Positions 10,001-21,500 of a DNA stretch of 64,000 nt are shown one piece after another. Source of the stretch: Amyelois transitella (Eukaryota; Arthropoda; Insecta; Lepidoptera; Pyralidae); assembly GCF_032362555.1 (NCBI RefSeq), contig NC_083523.1, positions 1,215,501-1,279,500 on the forward strand. Reading direction: 5' to 3'. The number at the start of each line of letters is the position of its first letter. The first letter of the stretch is position 1. The position numbers and the translations under genes are program-made. A model generated the notes under the pieces. That model had not been told where the DNA came from and made no database searches. It worked only from the letters and a program-made list of their open reading frames with translations.

Positions 10001-13000
10001 ATGACGGGATTATTATTTTACGCAGGCGGAGCCGCAGACGTACGCTATATAACATTTGCTAAAGAATTTATATAAATGTGAATTGTTTTACAATGGCATA
10101 TTTTCATGAAAAAAAAATTGCTAACAAATATTCTATTAATTTGTTGTTTACCAATTCATGAACATAGAGTGATAAAAACAAGAAGAAAATTCGTCTAAAA
10201 AAAAAGAGATAAATGGAGCACACTCCACTTAACTCCACGTAGTTAAGTGGAGTGTGCTCTTAAATTTAAGAAGAACAAGAATAATTTGACTAAAGAAATG
10301 TTTCAGGAAATGCCCGTGACGGATGATCTCCTGTACGTGGGCAAGGATGACCTGTCTCGATTGCGGAGGGACTACCTCCACAAGTGTTGGATCAGGTTAG
10401 TTCAGATGATCATGAATCTAAGTCTTCTATTTATTTTGATCTTATATATTTTGATCAACAAATAAGGCAAAAAGTAAATGTAACAACAGACTAAGAAATA
10501 AAAAAAAATTACAGAGAAAAACGATGAATGGAGTACGCTCCACTTAACTCCATCCACTTAGGAGTAAGCTCTTTAATTTAAGAAGAATTTATTTGAAGGT
10601 CATATCTTTCAGTACTATTATTGGTGTACTTTTTAATTCTGCTGTCTCTTGTCATGTGTCCAGTCCCAATCCCGCCTTTTTCCAGAGGGGTAGGCAGAGA
10701 CTACATCTTTCCACTTGCCACAATCCCTGCACACTCATTTCACTTTTACCACATTCATAATTCTGTTCGTGTAAGCTCGTCGGTTTCTGATACTCTTGAT
10801 CTGATCTTTGGCCAATAAATAAGTATATCATTGCTTATGTGATATAGGTTCCAAGACCCCGGCCACCAGTTTGAGGACCTGAACGAGGAATACCTGATGA
10901 ACTTGAAGGTCCTCCTTGGCAACGACGACGAGAAGATTGAGGAACTGCAGAAGATTATCAAAAGTAAGTCCATTTGTCTTTATGTTCTTATGTCACTTTA
11001 TGCACTGATGCCGCAAGAGTTATTCATTAATATTTTGTATTAGTTTGTGGGTTAAAGCGTTGATATTATCAATATATATATATATTATATAGATTTATCA
11101 CATATAAACGTGAAAATAAAAAAATCTAAGGGTATGTTCAGATGGTTTGGTCATGTGGAGAGTAAGAATGAAAGCAGGTTGACCAAGAAGTAGAGATGTT
11201 CATATAAAAAAAATATCGATATTTATTTCGATATAATATATACTAATGTTCTATCGATACTTTTCGATACATTGTCCAAATATATCAATATTTTCGATAT
11301 ATCGTTAGTAATTTGTTTGTATTTAACTATTCTTACAATATAAGACAGTGTAGCGGCCGTTCAGCCCCCATGGACAGACAGACACTTTGACTTTATATTT
11401 TAAATGAACAAAACTGACTGACAGACTGATGAAAAAAAGAACAATCAAACTAAGACTAAGACGACACGACGCGACGCTTTGAACAGCCAAAACAAGTGGT
11501 TTTATTTAGAAACGACCTTCCAGACCCTCGGCCCGTTCAGATAGTATATGAGTAAAAACAGCTAGGACGAAGAAACGAATCAACTTTATTTATTAAAAAT
11601 AATACTTTATATTTAACTACATCCTTTTTTACTTAACTTTAATATTAGGCTTTATAAATCCCAATATTTTTTCTCTAGACCTTGCAAAAACAAAATTTTA
11701 TTTACTCTTTTGGTTTTATATCGGATAATATATATCGATAGTACATATCAATACTAGGTAATTCGATAATATCGGGTTGAAGCAATATATCGCGTGCATG
11801 TATCGATACATACATACATACATATGATCACGTCTATATCCCTTGCGGGGTAGACAGAGCCAACAGTCTTGAAAAGACTGAATGGCCACGTTCAGCTATT
11901 TGGCTTAATGATAGAACCGAGATTCAAATAGTGACAGGTTGCTAGCCCATCGCCTAAAAGAGGAATCCTAAGTTTATAAGCCTATACCTTAGTCGCCTTT
12001 TACGACATCCATGGGAAAGAGATGGAGTGGTCCTATTCTTTTTTGTAATAGTGCCGGGAACCACACGGCACTATTACAAAACATGTATCGATACTTTATC
12101 AAATATCGATTTATATCGTTCACTCCTACCAAGAAGATATACAAGGAGAGTGTGGAGTGAAAGGATGGAGTGGGAAGGCCTAGACGAACGTATCTTGATC
12201 AAATTAAGAACGTCCTGGTAAAGGGTCCGGTCAAAAGAGTACGTCAAGAGATTTACGAATGTAGATGAAGCGAAAGAAGTATGTAGCGATCATGGCAAGT
12301 GGAAAGATGTGGTCTCTGCCTACCCATCCGGGAAAAAGAGATGATTGTATGTTTGTATATCATAAATCAAAATTTCTTTCCCAGAATACGAGCTGTGCTT
12401 AGAAGACGAAGCAGAAACGGCGGCTCGCGCGGGCGAAGCACGTAAAAGCGAACGAAGGGACGCCTTGCTCGCTTCCCTCCGCGCAGAACGCACAGCCAGA
12501 AGATCGGCCAGAACGGACATCGAAGCGCAGAAGACTGCGAAGAGCGAGAACGCTGAAGTTTTGAGGGCTTTGGACGTGGAAATCGAGAGGGCGACCATTG
12601 AGAGTCAGCAGTTGAAGAAACAGTTGGAGAGTCAGACGATGTGTGTGGCGGAGAGGACCAAGTTGCTGGACGAGGTGGATTACGAGCTGAGGGTGTTGGA
12701 TTCGAAGCGAGCGCTGGCTGATCAGATCGCTAAGGTAAATTAGATTAATTTACATAGGTACTATTTATTTATTGATTTATTAAGACAAATAAAGCTTTAG
12801 TTTTTCTTTAGATGTACAAGTTCAATATGTAGTCACTACTTTCGATAAAATACTATATATAATACATTCTCGATGTTGTTGATAAACAATGAACACTATC
12901 CCTCCTTGCCAGCTTTAACCACTTTCTTCGCATTTTTGGTTGACTGGAACACGTATGAATAATTTAGTCGGAGTTTTTATACTTGTATTTGTACACTGGG

Positions 13001-14750
13001 GCACTATACACTTTTTAAAATACGAAATTTCCAATTTTATTTAAACAAAACAATCTTTTGCCGTAAGTGAACACAATCGCTTGTTGTGTTTTTACGTCAG
13101 ATTAAAAATATTTTTTTTTTTTAAACTTAAAATATGTGTTTTAAGAATAATTTTTATCATGAAATATTAAATTTTTAGGGTAATACAGGCACTTAAGTAT
13201 CGAAATAAAGCCATTTTTGAAATTTACAACACAGGCCTATTTTTGTTCTTGTCCACAGATGGTTCTTAGCAAGGAGACGGAGCTGGCACTGTGGCAGAAG
13301 AAGACGTTATCGAGCTGCGTGGAGTTCAAGCAGGGACTCATACACCTCTCCGCTCAACTGCCAGAACTCTCACAGATAATAGACGAGAAGTGAGTGTTGT
13401 TTGTGGTCTGTTTGATTTTCAGCATAGACTAAAGATTAGATGCAACATATAATATATAATGTGGAGAAAGACAAGGTATCGTTCCCGTGGAATTTGCGAC
13501 AGATTCTTTAGGTGGCTTTTAATTCTATGCTTCAAGTAGGTGGTGTTGATTAAAGTTGGTTGTGTTCGTCGTTTTTTGTAAATAGCGTTAAATTCAAAGA
13601 TAGTTTAGACATATTGAAATACAAAAGAGAGCATTTGTTAGGGCTAAATTGACGCGATTCAAGGATGTTTTAGACAAAAGAGATTGATGACAAAAGAGAG
13701 AGAGCATTTGATGTAGAATGTGCCCCGTGTTGCAGAGAGCTGATGGAGGCGGAGTGCTCGGGCCGCGTGCAGCGCGCGCTGGGCACGCTGCGCGCGCACG
13801 CCGCCGCGCTGGGAGCAGCACGCAGCGCGCGCGCCCGCCAGCGCAGCGCGCGGCAGCGGCAGCGGGGCGCGCTCGTGGTGAGTCACACGCCGTTACATAG
13901 TTTGCTGGCTTTTGTTCGGCTGCCAGAGAACGCCTTGTGGCATTTAAGTCTACATGTTGCACATTTTACATGCATTAAATTCAAATAAATAAATTTTCTT
14001 GTGCCATGTGGTTCCCGGTGGGAATAGAAAAGGACAGTCCATCTCTTTTTTCATAGATATCGTAAAAGGTGATTAAGGGATAGGCTTTTCAATTTTAAAT
14101 TCTTTAACGATGGCCTAGCAACCTGTCACTATTTGAATCTCAATTCTATCATTAAGTCATACAGCTGAACATGACCTATCAGTCTTTTCAAGATTGTTGG
14201 CTCTGTCTATCCCGCGAGGAATATAGACATGACCATATGTATATATGTAAATTTTCATTAGAAAACGAACGATTTAATTCATCATTTATTTGTAAAAAGT
14301 ATTTCAATATCCTAGCTTTTGATAAAAGATCACCTAACGCATTTGTACATAATACAATTATTTACACTACACAATTAATTCTAATCACAGGAGGAAGCCC
14401 GCAACAAGATAGCCGAACTGAAATCGTCAATAGCTCGTGAACAGGAATCTTTAGACACGGAACAAAGCGAGGAGGCCGCAGAAGCGACCGCTTGGGCTCA
14501 ACAACTCGCAGAGATCACAAACAAAATGGAGGAATATAAGAAGAACCAAGAGACGTATGCTAAAGCTGATTCTGAGCTGGAGTTTTGGGAGAAGCAGGAC
14601 GCAGCGTGGAACGGAAAGCTGACAGAAATGAGAGAGTATATAGTGAGGCAGCAGGCTGAATGCGAGAGACTGTTGGTGGAAGCTAAAGAGAAGAGAATCT
14701 GTTTGCTCAAGGATTGTGTCAGGCAGTGGAACGAGAAGATAGCCATGTGA
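7024..14750 (+). CDS. Ndc80: Kinetochore protein Ndc80 (HEC1), complete
   Basis: Twelve exons: 7024-7076, 7324-7504, 7598-7693, 7971-8053, 8580-8790, 9496-9630, 10307-10395, 10848-10963, 12385-12734, 13259-13389, 13736-13877 and 14391-14750. All have GT-AG introns with agreeing phases, and encode 648 residues (human 642). Ndc80 binds microtubules at the outer kinetochore as a heterodimer with Nuf2. Residues 1-110 form a basic Ser/Thr-rich tail with Aurora-B-like sites (RRPST, RLSREAS). Residues about 111-255 are the calponin-homology domain, including YPGAVSKSWLRTVNTLHAFPHALALVGYLLDL, which aligns with the human YPFALSKS...PHTWPH segment. The rest is coiled coil. Odd points are a Gly/Ala insertion (GAGGAGGAGG) in the CH domain and an Ala/Arg-rich, very GC-rich exon 11 (483-529) that interrupts the coil. 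A polyadenylation signal AATAAA lies at 15039. Confidence 0.95.
7183..7290 (-). mobile_element. RTE LINE 3' fragment in Ndc80 intron 1
   Basis: Matches the last 100 bp of the RTE element in reverse: ATAAAATACGCTTCTCCCC, then GGGAGAGATTACATCTTTTC, ACTTGCC and CTGCATACTTCTTT. It ends about 35 bp before the exon 2 acceptor. Confidence 0.7.
8066..8290 (+). mobile_element. Degenerate SINE-A in Ndc80 intron 4
   Basis: Recognisable segments are CTCTCCATATTGTTCCCATGG, TAGGCTTGTAAACTTGGGATT, CACTATTTGAAACTCAATTC and AAGCCAAACAGCTGAA. It starts about 12 bp after the exon 4 donor and lacks the tail. Confidence 0.75.
8393..8520 (+). mobile_element. Repeat family R4 copy in Ndc80 intron 4
   Basis: Shares GAAAATGCTGCAGTACAGTTTG and CGCTTCTTCTGCGC with the copies at 50133 and 54210. 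Family identity is unknown. Confidence 0.55.
8905..9125 (+). mobile_element. SINE-B (tRNA-derived), 5' truncated, in Ndc80 intron 5
   Basis: Starts within the tRNA-like head (CTGTCTGTGACACCGGAGG, B-box-like GGGTTCAAATCCC). It continues through GATTGGCCTGGGTCTTGGATG to AATTTGTCCCGTATATAT. Compare the fuller copy at 56511-56790. Confidence 0.8.
9175..9477. mobile_element. hAT-like MITE directly upstream of Ndc80 exon 6
   Basis: A 303-bp element with perfect 15-bp terminal inverted repeats, CAGTGGCGTAACTAC and its complement. It is flanked by a perfect 8-bp target duplication GTCTTATG at 9167-9174 and 9478-9485, the size typical of hAT elements. It has no coding capacity. The right duplication ends 10 bp before the exon 6 acceptor AG. 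Confidence 0.93.
9640..9992 (+). mobile_element. SINE-A with an internal tandem duplication in Ndc80 intron 6
   Basis: The head region, from TCTCCGTACTCCGTACAAAT to GGATATCGTGAAAGGCG, occurs twice in tandem (about 9640-9726 and 9730-9797). The body and tail then follow once, ending GACGTGATTATATGTATGT. It begins within 10 bp of the exon 6 donor. Confidence 0.8.
10216..10259. repeat. Perfect hairpin beside Ndc80 exon 7
   Basis: A perfect 19-bp stem, GAGCACACTCCACTTAACT and its complement, around a 6-nt loop. The region 10525-10580, on the other side of exon 7, carries a diverged copy (GGAGTACGCTCCACTTAACTC), and both are followed by TTTAAGAAGAA. Confidence 0.85.
10660..10818 (-). mobile_element. 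RTE LINE 3' fragment in Ndc80 intron 7
   Basis: Reverse-strand RTE end: GAGGGGTAGGCAGAGACTAC, CTTTCCACTTGCCACAATCC, and a diverged TAAGCTCGTCGGTTTCTGAT. It ends about 30 bp before exon 8. Confidence 0.75.
11191..12128. mobile_element. hAT-like non-autonomous element inserted in the RTE fragment
   Basis: A perfect 8-bp target duplication CCAAGAAG flanks it at 11183-11190 and 12129-12136. The ends TAGAGATGTTCATATA and (reverse) TAGGAGTGAACGATATA form an imperfect inverted repeat. The interior is rich in ATCGATA-type motifs near both ends and carries no transposase frame. It contains a SINE-A at 11810-12081. Confidence 0.88.
11810..12081 (-). mobile_element. SINE-A inside the hAT-like element
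   Basis: A full-length copy in reverse, flanked by the 13-bp target duplication CATGTATCGATAC at 11797-11809 and 12082-12094. It is the innermost level of a three-step nest. Confidence 0.92.
14003..14252 (+). mobile_element. SINE-A in Ndc80 intron 11
   Basis: Nearly full length but diverged: GTGCCATGTGGTTCCCGG head, CTATTTGAATCTCAATTCTA body, and a tail ending GACATGACCATATGTATATA. Confidence 0.85.
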
Positions 14751-15099
14751 TTTTGGATGTGATGGTGTAGTTTGAAAAATATTTTTTTTTTGTGCTAATG
14801 AAATCAGAAGGAAGATATATTAAGTAAAGGGGACACAATTTTCAACTTGCCAAGATAGCTAAACAGGAGATGGCTACATAATATATACTTTTCATTTTTT
14901 AATGTTTCTCTGGGTAAAAAGATTAATTGGATTCACAGTTACATTAAGAATAGTTAAGATTTAAAACTTTTGACTGGGATACAATTTTAACAGCAAACAC
15001 TATAATTATTTACGGCTGAAACTGGCCACTTAGAAAAAAATAAAAACCAAAATAGAATGTTCATTCAAATATTTAAATTTTACTTATGTAGCGAGCGCG

Positions 15100-15407
15100 T
15101 AAGTAGTTAGGTAGTTATCGCGGCCGCGTTGCTAGGCAACCGAGCCCGGCTGAGCGGTACCTCGTATCCCACGCGTCTCTCTGGACGACTAAGCGTCTCC
15201 TCCGTGACTCGCGCGCCAGTCGGCGCCAGTAGAGCCGAGATCGCGTTCGCTGCGCACACGTTTTTGTGTATCCAATCATACGTCCCTTACACTTATTCAC
15301 TTATCCACCGTCAAATATTTGAAGTTAAACCAAGACCATCAGTTCCGTATATCTTCGACCAGTGTTACGTGTTTTGTGACCAGTTGTGTTTCTCAACAAG
15401 CACCTAG
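15100..15407 (+). promoter_or_regulatory. Promoter-like GC-rich block with possible non-coding first exon
   Basis: A sharp GC-rich patch (about 15115-15250) in AT-rich DNA carries an X-box palindrome. It is followed by an arthropod-type initiator TCAGT near 15339 and then a good donor, CACCTAG/GTGAAC, at 15407/15408. This layout suggests a plus-strand promoter and a 5' UTR exon whose intron would run antisense through Noc3. One candidate downstream gene is loco, whose first coding exon has a strong acceptor (TTTTTCTAG) at about 26115. Inference only. Confidence 0.35.
15128..15140. promoter_or_regulatory. X-box (RFX-type) palindrome
   Basis: GTTGCTAGGCAAC has two inverted GTTGC/GCAAC half-sites, the form bound by RFX-family winged-helix proteins. 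In animals RFX controls ciliary genes, and also others. It sits inside the GC-rich block described above. Confidence 0.5.
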
Positions 15408-15598
15408 GTGAACTACTTTTATGTTCCACGAGTCAGATGTGTGCCATTTCGTGAAATACTTTTTTCAATTTTAAAAATATTACAATTAAAGCTTTGTTTC
15501 CTTGTCTGCATCAAAAATTGTTGAGAGTTTGTCTTATTACTTGCCACCATAAAAAAAAATAAAAAAGCTACATAATATTTCTAACATTTTAATTCACT

Positions 15599-18500
15599 TC
15601 ATCTTACACATTTACTTATCACTTTAGGTAGATTCAAATCAACATCGCTCTCAACTTTCTCACATAATATCTTCAGTTCTGTCTGAGCCCAGCTGTGAGA
15701 CTGCGATTTCTTGACTTTAGTTTTTCCTTCTATTTTCTTGGGCGGAGGAACAGCGGGCTTGAACGCCATTTGCGAGCCGTCGTATTGGTCGAACGCTTTC
15801 ATCGGTGTCCTGTAAACGAAAAGGTCATATTTATTTGGCTTGCCATTCATTTGGATGCCGTAAAAGGTGATTAAGGGATAGGCTTATGAACTTGGGATTC
15901 TTTTTTAACCAATAGGCTAGCAACCTGTCACTCATTTAGCCAAACGTGATCTATGTATGTAGTGCGCCGTGTTGTGACTTATCAGTCCTTCCAACACTTG
16001 GTTCTGACTACCCCGAGGGATATAAACGTGATTATTTGTATGCATGTGTTTATTACTATGCCGTGTGGTCCTTTTTCTAACCTACTTAAAAAAAAGGAGG
16101 TTCTCATTTCAAACGTATTATTGTATTTTTAATGGGACCACTCGCATATCTTTCCCATAGATATCACAAGTGCACATTCATTTAGTGTAACCTTACATGC
16201 TAGTCTGGAAACGAAAAAAGACCGTAGTGTGCCTTACTGCTTCTAAAGATTGTAAAATCTCCATTGTAAAAGCAAATCAAAGGAAAGCCTATAAACTTGG
16301 GATTCTTTTAGGCGTCTGACTAGCAACCGATCACTATTTGAATTTAGGCCATACAGAACGTGGATTTACGTATTTTTAAGGGAGCTCTTGCCCTGAATTT
16401 TTCATATAACTTATCCAATTTAAGTTAAGATCACTTATTTATTACAAGCTTTTACCCGTAGCTTCACTCGCGTGTACAAAATGCAACGAATAAAATGCCA
16501 CCTAAGAAACGCTTTTAGCGCTGCCTAAGGAAGAGTACAAATTCGCAAATCCTACGGGAACTATTGTATTTACTGGGGTGAAAGTTACCATATGTACTTC
16601 TCCAGACTTTTTATTAATTATATATACGTGGTATTTCAAGAAGATTAATTGAGTAGACAATTTGTAAAGAGGTTGCAAACAAACTTACTTTCGCATTTAT
16701 ATCTAATATTAGCTTTTCCCCCCTTGTTTTAGCTTAATCTAGTAGAACAAAAGTAAAAAAAAACTTACATTTTCGTAAACTCTTGCGGTAAACTACCACT
16801 ATACAGCGCAATAGCCACAGTTCTCACTGCCGGGTGGTGATGTCTCCTGAGAGCGGTGAGCTCGTACAGCGAAGCTCTGTCAGCGCCGCAGTGTTCCGGG
16901 GACGCGACCAGCGGGCAGTACCTACCTGACCCGCTTTCCGGGTCGGGTTCAAGAAGGGATGATACCGGCTTGCTTTGCTAGAATGATTACAAAAATGATA
17001 GTAGTTTGTAGTCATAGATATCTGAACAATATTATCATACGAATTTCTGAGGTACACAATTTTATCATCGGACCGTAACAGCATCGGTTAATATTCAAAC
17101 TAATGTACATAATCTCAATTCTATCAGTAAGCCAAACAGCTGAACGTGGCCTATTAGTAATTTTCAAGACTGTTGGCTCTGTCTACCCCGTAAGGGATAT
17201 AGACGTGATTAAACATATGTATGTAATGTAACTTATAAAATAGTCATTGGTACATGGCCGAGGTGGGATTTGAACCTGTGCCTTTCTGCGCATCACGGAC
17301 ATTAACCGGGCATCTCACCGATTCGACCACCGACCACTCACACACACTCCTCGTATAAGTCGATGATTCAGAAAATAAGTCTACAGTATGTACTAACATT
17401 TAAATAAGTTACACCGATGTACCTGAGCAGAAATCAATTTTTGTCATGGCGCGAAAATATCTGCGCCAATCATAGTGCGCCATTTGAAAGCGGGATCAAA
17501 ACCGTTCGCTATTGGCTAATTGCGTACGCGCCATGTCTGGAGTTCGCAGGAGCGCCACGCCGCGCCGTGGCGATAGTCGGTATTTGTCTTATAACACGAC
17601 TCCTGTTGTTTTGGGATTAAAAATCCTATGTAGTAGCAATAAGTTCGTTATTTCACTAATGTTTTCATTCGGCGGTCGGTTGTACTATTCTGCGCCGTCG
17701 AACAATGCCGATTGTAACTTATAAAAGTGGTAGATCTGTACCTGTATCAAGTGTTGCAACAGCAGCAAGCAAGCCAACGCGCCGTTGGGCTGCAGTTGCG
17801 CGGCGAGCTCGGCGAGCCGCTTGGCGAACGCCCGCAGCACGTTGGCGGACACGCGGCGCGCTCGCGAGCATATCTGGCTGATCGCTTCTATTGTCAGCTT
17901 GGCGTCCTCGTGGGTCGCTCCTGGAGTTTGTCGATTTTAATTATAACATACATATATATAATAGTCACGTCTATATCCCTTGCGGGGTAGACAGAGCCAG
18001 ACTTTAGAGGATTGAAATGTATAGCTGTATGATGGAATAAATTTAAATAGCGACAAGTTTCTAGTTAAATTGTAATTTTAAAGATGATGGGCTATATAAA
18101 TTGGATCAACGTTTACTTATATTTAAAAGGTAAGTGTATAAATTTAAATTGGATATTTAAGTTTTTTTTTTTCAGTCAGTCCAATTATGCAAGCGTTCTC
18201 GGAAATCTTTTGATATTTTCTAAACTTGCACATGTCAACATAGACGTAGAAAAAAGGCAGACGGAGCTTTACTTTACGGCAAAATGAAGCACCAATAGTA
18301 CGCCGGCCCATCGCATATATACACGCCTCACGCACACACTCACCAATAGTGTGATAGCAGGCCGCTATTACGTCAAAGATCCTATCCTCACGAAATTGCA
18401 AGTGTTCTGTCACTCACACATATATATACATACATAAAATCACGCCTCTTTTCCGGAGGGGTAGGCAGAGACTACCTCTTTCCACTTGCCACGATCTCAG

Positions 18501-21500
18501 CATACTTCCTTCGCTTCATCCACATTCATAACTCTTCATGAAAGCTCGGCGGTTTCGGGTACTTTTGATCTGACCCTTTACCAGGACGTCCTTGATTTGA
18601 TCAAGATACGTCACGTCTGTCACTCACACACGCACGTATAAATAACGATGCTTCACTTTATTTCAAGCCACACCCCGTCCGCCTTTTTTTCTACTGTGAA
18701 AAGAACAACAAAAACAAAAATAAGTTACCGGCGTGCACGTCGAGCGCGTTGGCGAACAAGTACGCGTGGAAGTTGGCGGGGTCCACGCTGAGCGCCTCGC
18801 CTGCGCCCGCCAGCACGGCCAGCGCGGCGCGCGCGCAGCTCACGCGGCTGCGCGCGCGCACGCGCTCGTCGCGCAGCAGGCCGGACAAGATGGCCACCAG
18901 GTCCGAGTAGTATTCCAGGTTGATGACGTGCGTGAACCTTGGAACGTTGGACATGCATACATATAGTATACTATATCTCTCGCGGCCGGCGTAGACAGAG
19001 CTAACAATGTTGAAAGACTGATTGGCTACGACCAGCTATTTGGCTTAATGATATAGTTGAGATTAAAATAATATTCAAGTTGGTAGCTCGTCGCTTTAAA
19101 GATCTCCAAATTTAAAAGCTTATCACTAGTAGAGTAAGCGGGGCAAGATGCCCATTAGATCAAAGATTTTTTTCTAGGTTCCGTCATCATCCTACAAAAA
19201 TATAGGTTGATTACGTGGGTGAACCTTTCTAAGTCCCAAAAAGTGCGCACCCTTTCGTATACCCTAATCCTTAAGTCACCAAGATATATCGCGCACCCTT
19301 CTTATACCCCTAACCCTTAAGTCACCAAGATATATCGCGCACCCTTCTTATACCTCTAACCCTTAAGTCACCAAGATAAATATCTTACTTTGTAATCCCT
19401 TGTAACGCGGCGTCCAACAGATTCGATTTAGGCGCGCTCTTCAGCAACCTGAAGTAGATGTGGAACACTGTCTTGGTCACCTCCGTCAGCTGTTTCCTGC
19501 GCGCGAGCTCACTCTCTTGCGCTTCCGTCTCGATCAACTCCCTCTCCACTTCTTTCAGCTTCTTCATGCGCTGAAAGACATGGAAAAACAGTTTGAAATA
19601 GATAGACATAAGGTTTATTCGATAGCGCTACACAAAATAAATAATATTATAACACAATTTATAATTTCTTACCGACATGATATAACAACATATAAATTGA
19701 TAATGAGATAACCATTCTCAAGTTTTAAGCAATATTGTTAATTTGTTTTTTATTTTAAGACTGAAACTGACTGACATTTGCTAACGAACAAAGGCATAAA
19801 ACTCTGTTAAGTCCATAAATATAACGTCATTGCGTCGTTACGTTCTTTAAGAATGAGCTAAATTACATACATAAACTCTCATGTTAACGCGACCTAAAAT
19901 AAAAAAAAAATAAAGGTTTTCTTAATCATGGTTAAAGTTTCATATATTTTCTTTTCAATTATTTACAAAAAAATGTGTCAATTTCTGTCTGTATGTTTGT
20001 ACTAGCATCACAAGAAAACTTTTGCCCCGATATATATGCGGTTTTTTTCGTCCGTGTTACTTACTGACTTAGTCCAACTTAAAAATTGGTAAAACAAAAT
20101 TTCTCCCCCCACTTTTCTAAGGGGGCTACAGGAGATAGTTGTATTGAAATTGTCAGTGAACAAAGTCTAACTAGCTAGCTAGCTATCTAACGAAGCTAGT
20201 AAATAAACAAACACCTTCTTCTCTTTCTTAGACAAGTTGACAATCCGCTTCTTCTTCTTCTCCTCCTGTCTCTTCTTGTGCTGTATTTCTGCCTGCTCGT
20301 CCATGTCTATGTCGCTTATTTTCAGCGACAGAAGGCAGTCTAAAGCCGATGGCTTCAAGCGGTCACCACGACGTTTGACTAGCTGATTGATCAGGCGCAC
20401 GATCTGAAACAAACATATAAAGTAAATAGTTTTTTTTTTAATGTCTGAACAAAGTGATTACTATGCCGCACGATCTGAAATATACATACATACATACATA
20501 TACATATGGTCACGTCTATATCCCTTGCGGGGTAGACAGAGCCAACAGTCTTGAAAAGACTGATAGGCCACACTCAGCTATTTGACTTAATGATAGAATT
20601 GAGATTCAAATAGTGACAGGTTGCTTGCCCATCGCCTAAAAAAAGAATCCCAAGTATGTAAGCCTATCCCTTAGTCGCCTTTTACGACATCCATGGGAAA
20701 GAGATGGAGTGGTCCTATTCTTTTTTGTACTGGTGCCGGGAACCACACGGCACATCTGAAATATAAAAAGTAAATATATGTATAAACTGAAAAAGTGGTA
20801 ACTATGCCGTCACAATTATATATTTACCAACTCGTTTTCGCTCGCAACTCCACTCGCGTGGAAAATATAGAGCAAAGTTGAAAGATGGAGGTCAGAAGCT
20901 AGAAAAGACTTATTTAACTAAAGTTATCGTTCAGCCATACAGCCTAACATGGTCTTACAGGCTTTTCAAAACTTTTGGCTCTGTATACCCCGTAAGCGAT
21001 AAAGACGTGAACACATGTAGGGTGATGTTAAGTTAAGTAATGAAGGACGCTCTTGCCTTTTTTTTAGTAGTCACATCTATATCCCTTGCGGGGTAGACAG
21101 AGCCAGTAGTTTTGAAAGACTGATTAGGCGACGTTCATCTGTTAAGCTTAATGATAGAATTGAGATTTAAATAGTGACAGGTTGCTAGACCATCGCCTGA
21201 ATGAAGAATCCCAAGTTTATAAGCCTATCCCTTAGTCGCCATTTACAACATCCATGGATAAGTCATGGAGTAGTCCTATTTATTTTTCTATTCGATCCCG
21301 GCAACCACATGTCATTTCATCATCACATAGGTAAAAAAAATTATAAAAGCGACTATTCCTTACTCACCGCTAAAGTGATATCTCCCTTAGTATCCTCTAC
21401 GAACACCTTGCCGCACGCATCGGTGACTATTTCCGAAGCGCTCGTCTCACAATCCAAGTAGGGTATGACACTCTGAGCTATATTCGTGGCGTAGTTGAAG

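Larger units (their letters stand above)
11128..12358 (+). mobile_element. RTE LINE 3' fragment, split by a hAT-like element
   Basis: LINE sequence runs 11128-11190 (GTATGTTCAGATGGTTTGGT, CATGTGGAGAG, AAGCAGGTTGACCAAGAAG). It resumes at 12129 (ATATACAAGGAGAGTGTGGA) and ends near GAAAAAGAGATGATTGTATG. Both parts match the coding strand of the RTE copy at 26796-28830. It lies in Ndc80 intron 8. Confidence 0.88.
14751..15598. other. Gap between convergent Ndc80 and Noc3 3' ends
   Basis: Contains the Ndc80 3' UTR with AATAAA at 15039-15044. A GC-rich promoter-like block with an X-box follows (15100-15407, separate entry), then AT-rich sequence up to the Noc3 stop. No protein-coding frame here looks real. 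Confidence 0.5.

Noticed and set aside
10026..10053. Possible Ndc80 exon after CGCAG, reading AEPQTYAI then stop
   Set aside because: It ends in a stop, and the only nearby GT (GTACGC) gives a phase that does not match exon 7. Exon 6 joins exon 7 cleanly.
18691..18966. Several overlapping open frames on both strands
   Set aside because: They are shadows of GC-rich Noc3 exon 10. Only the frame that joins exons 9 and 11 is real.
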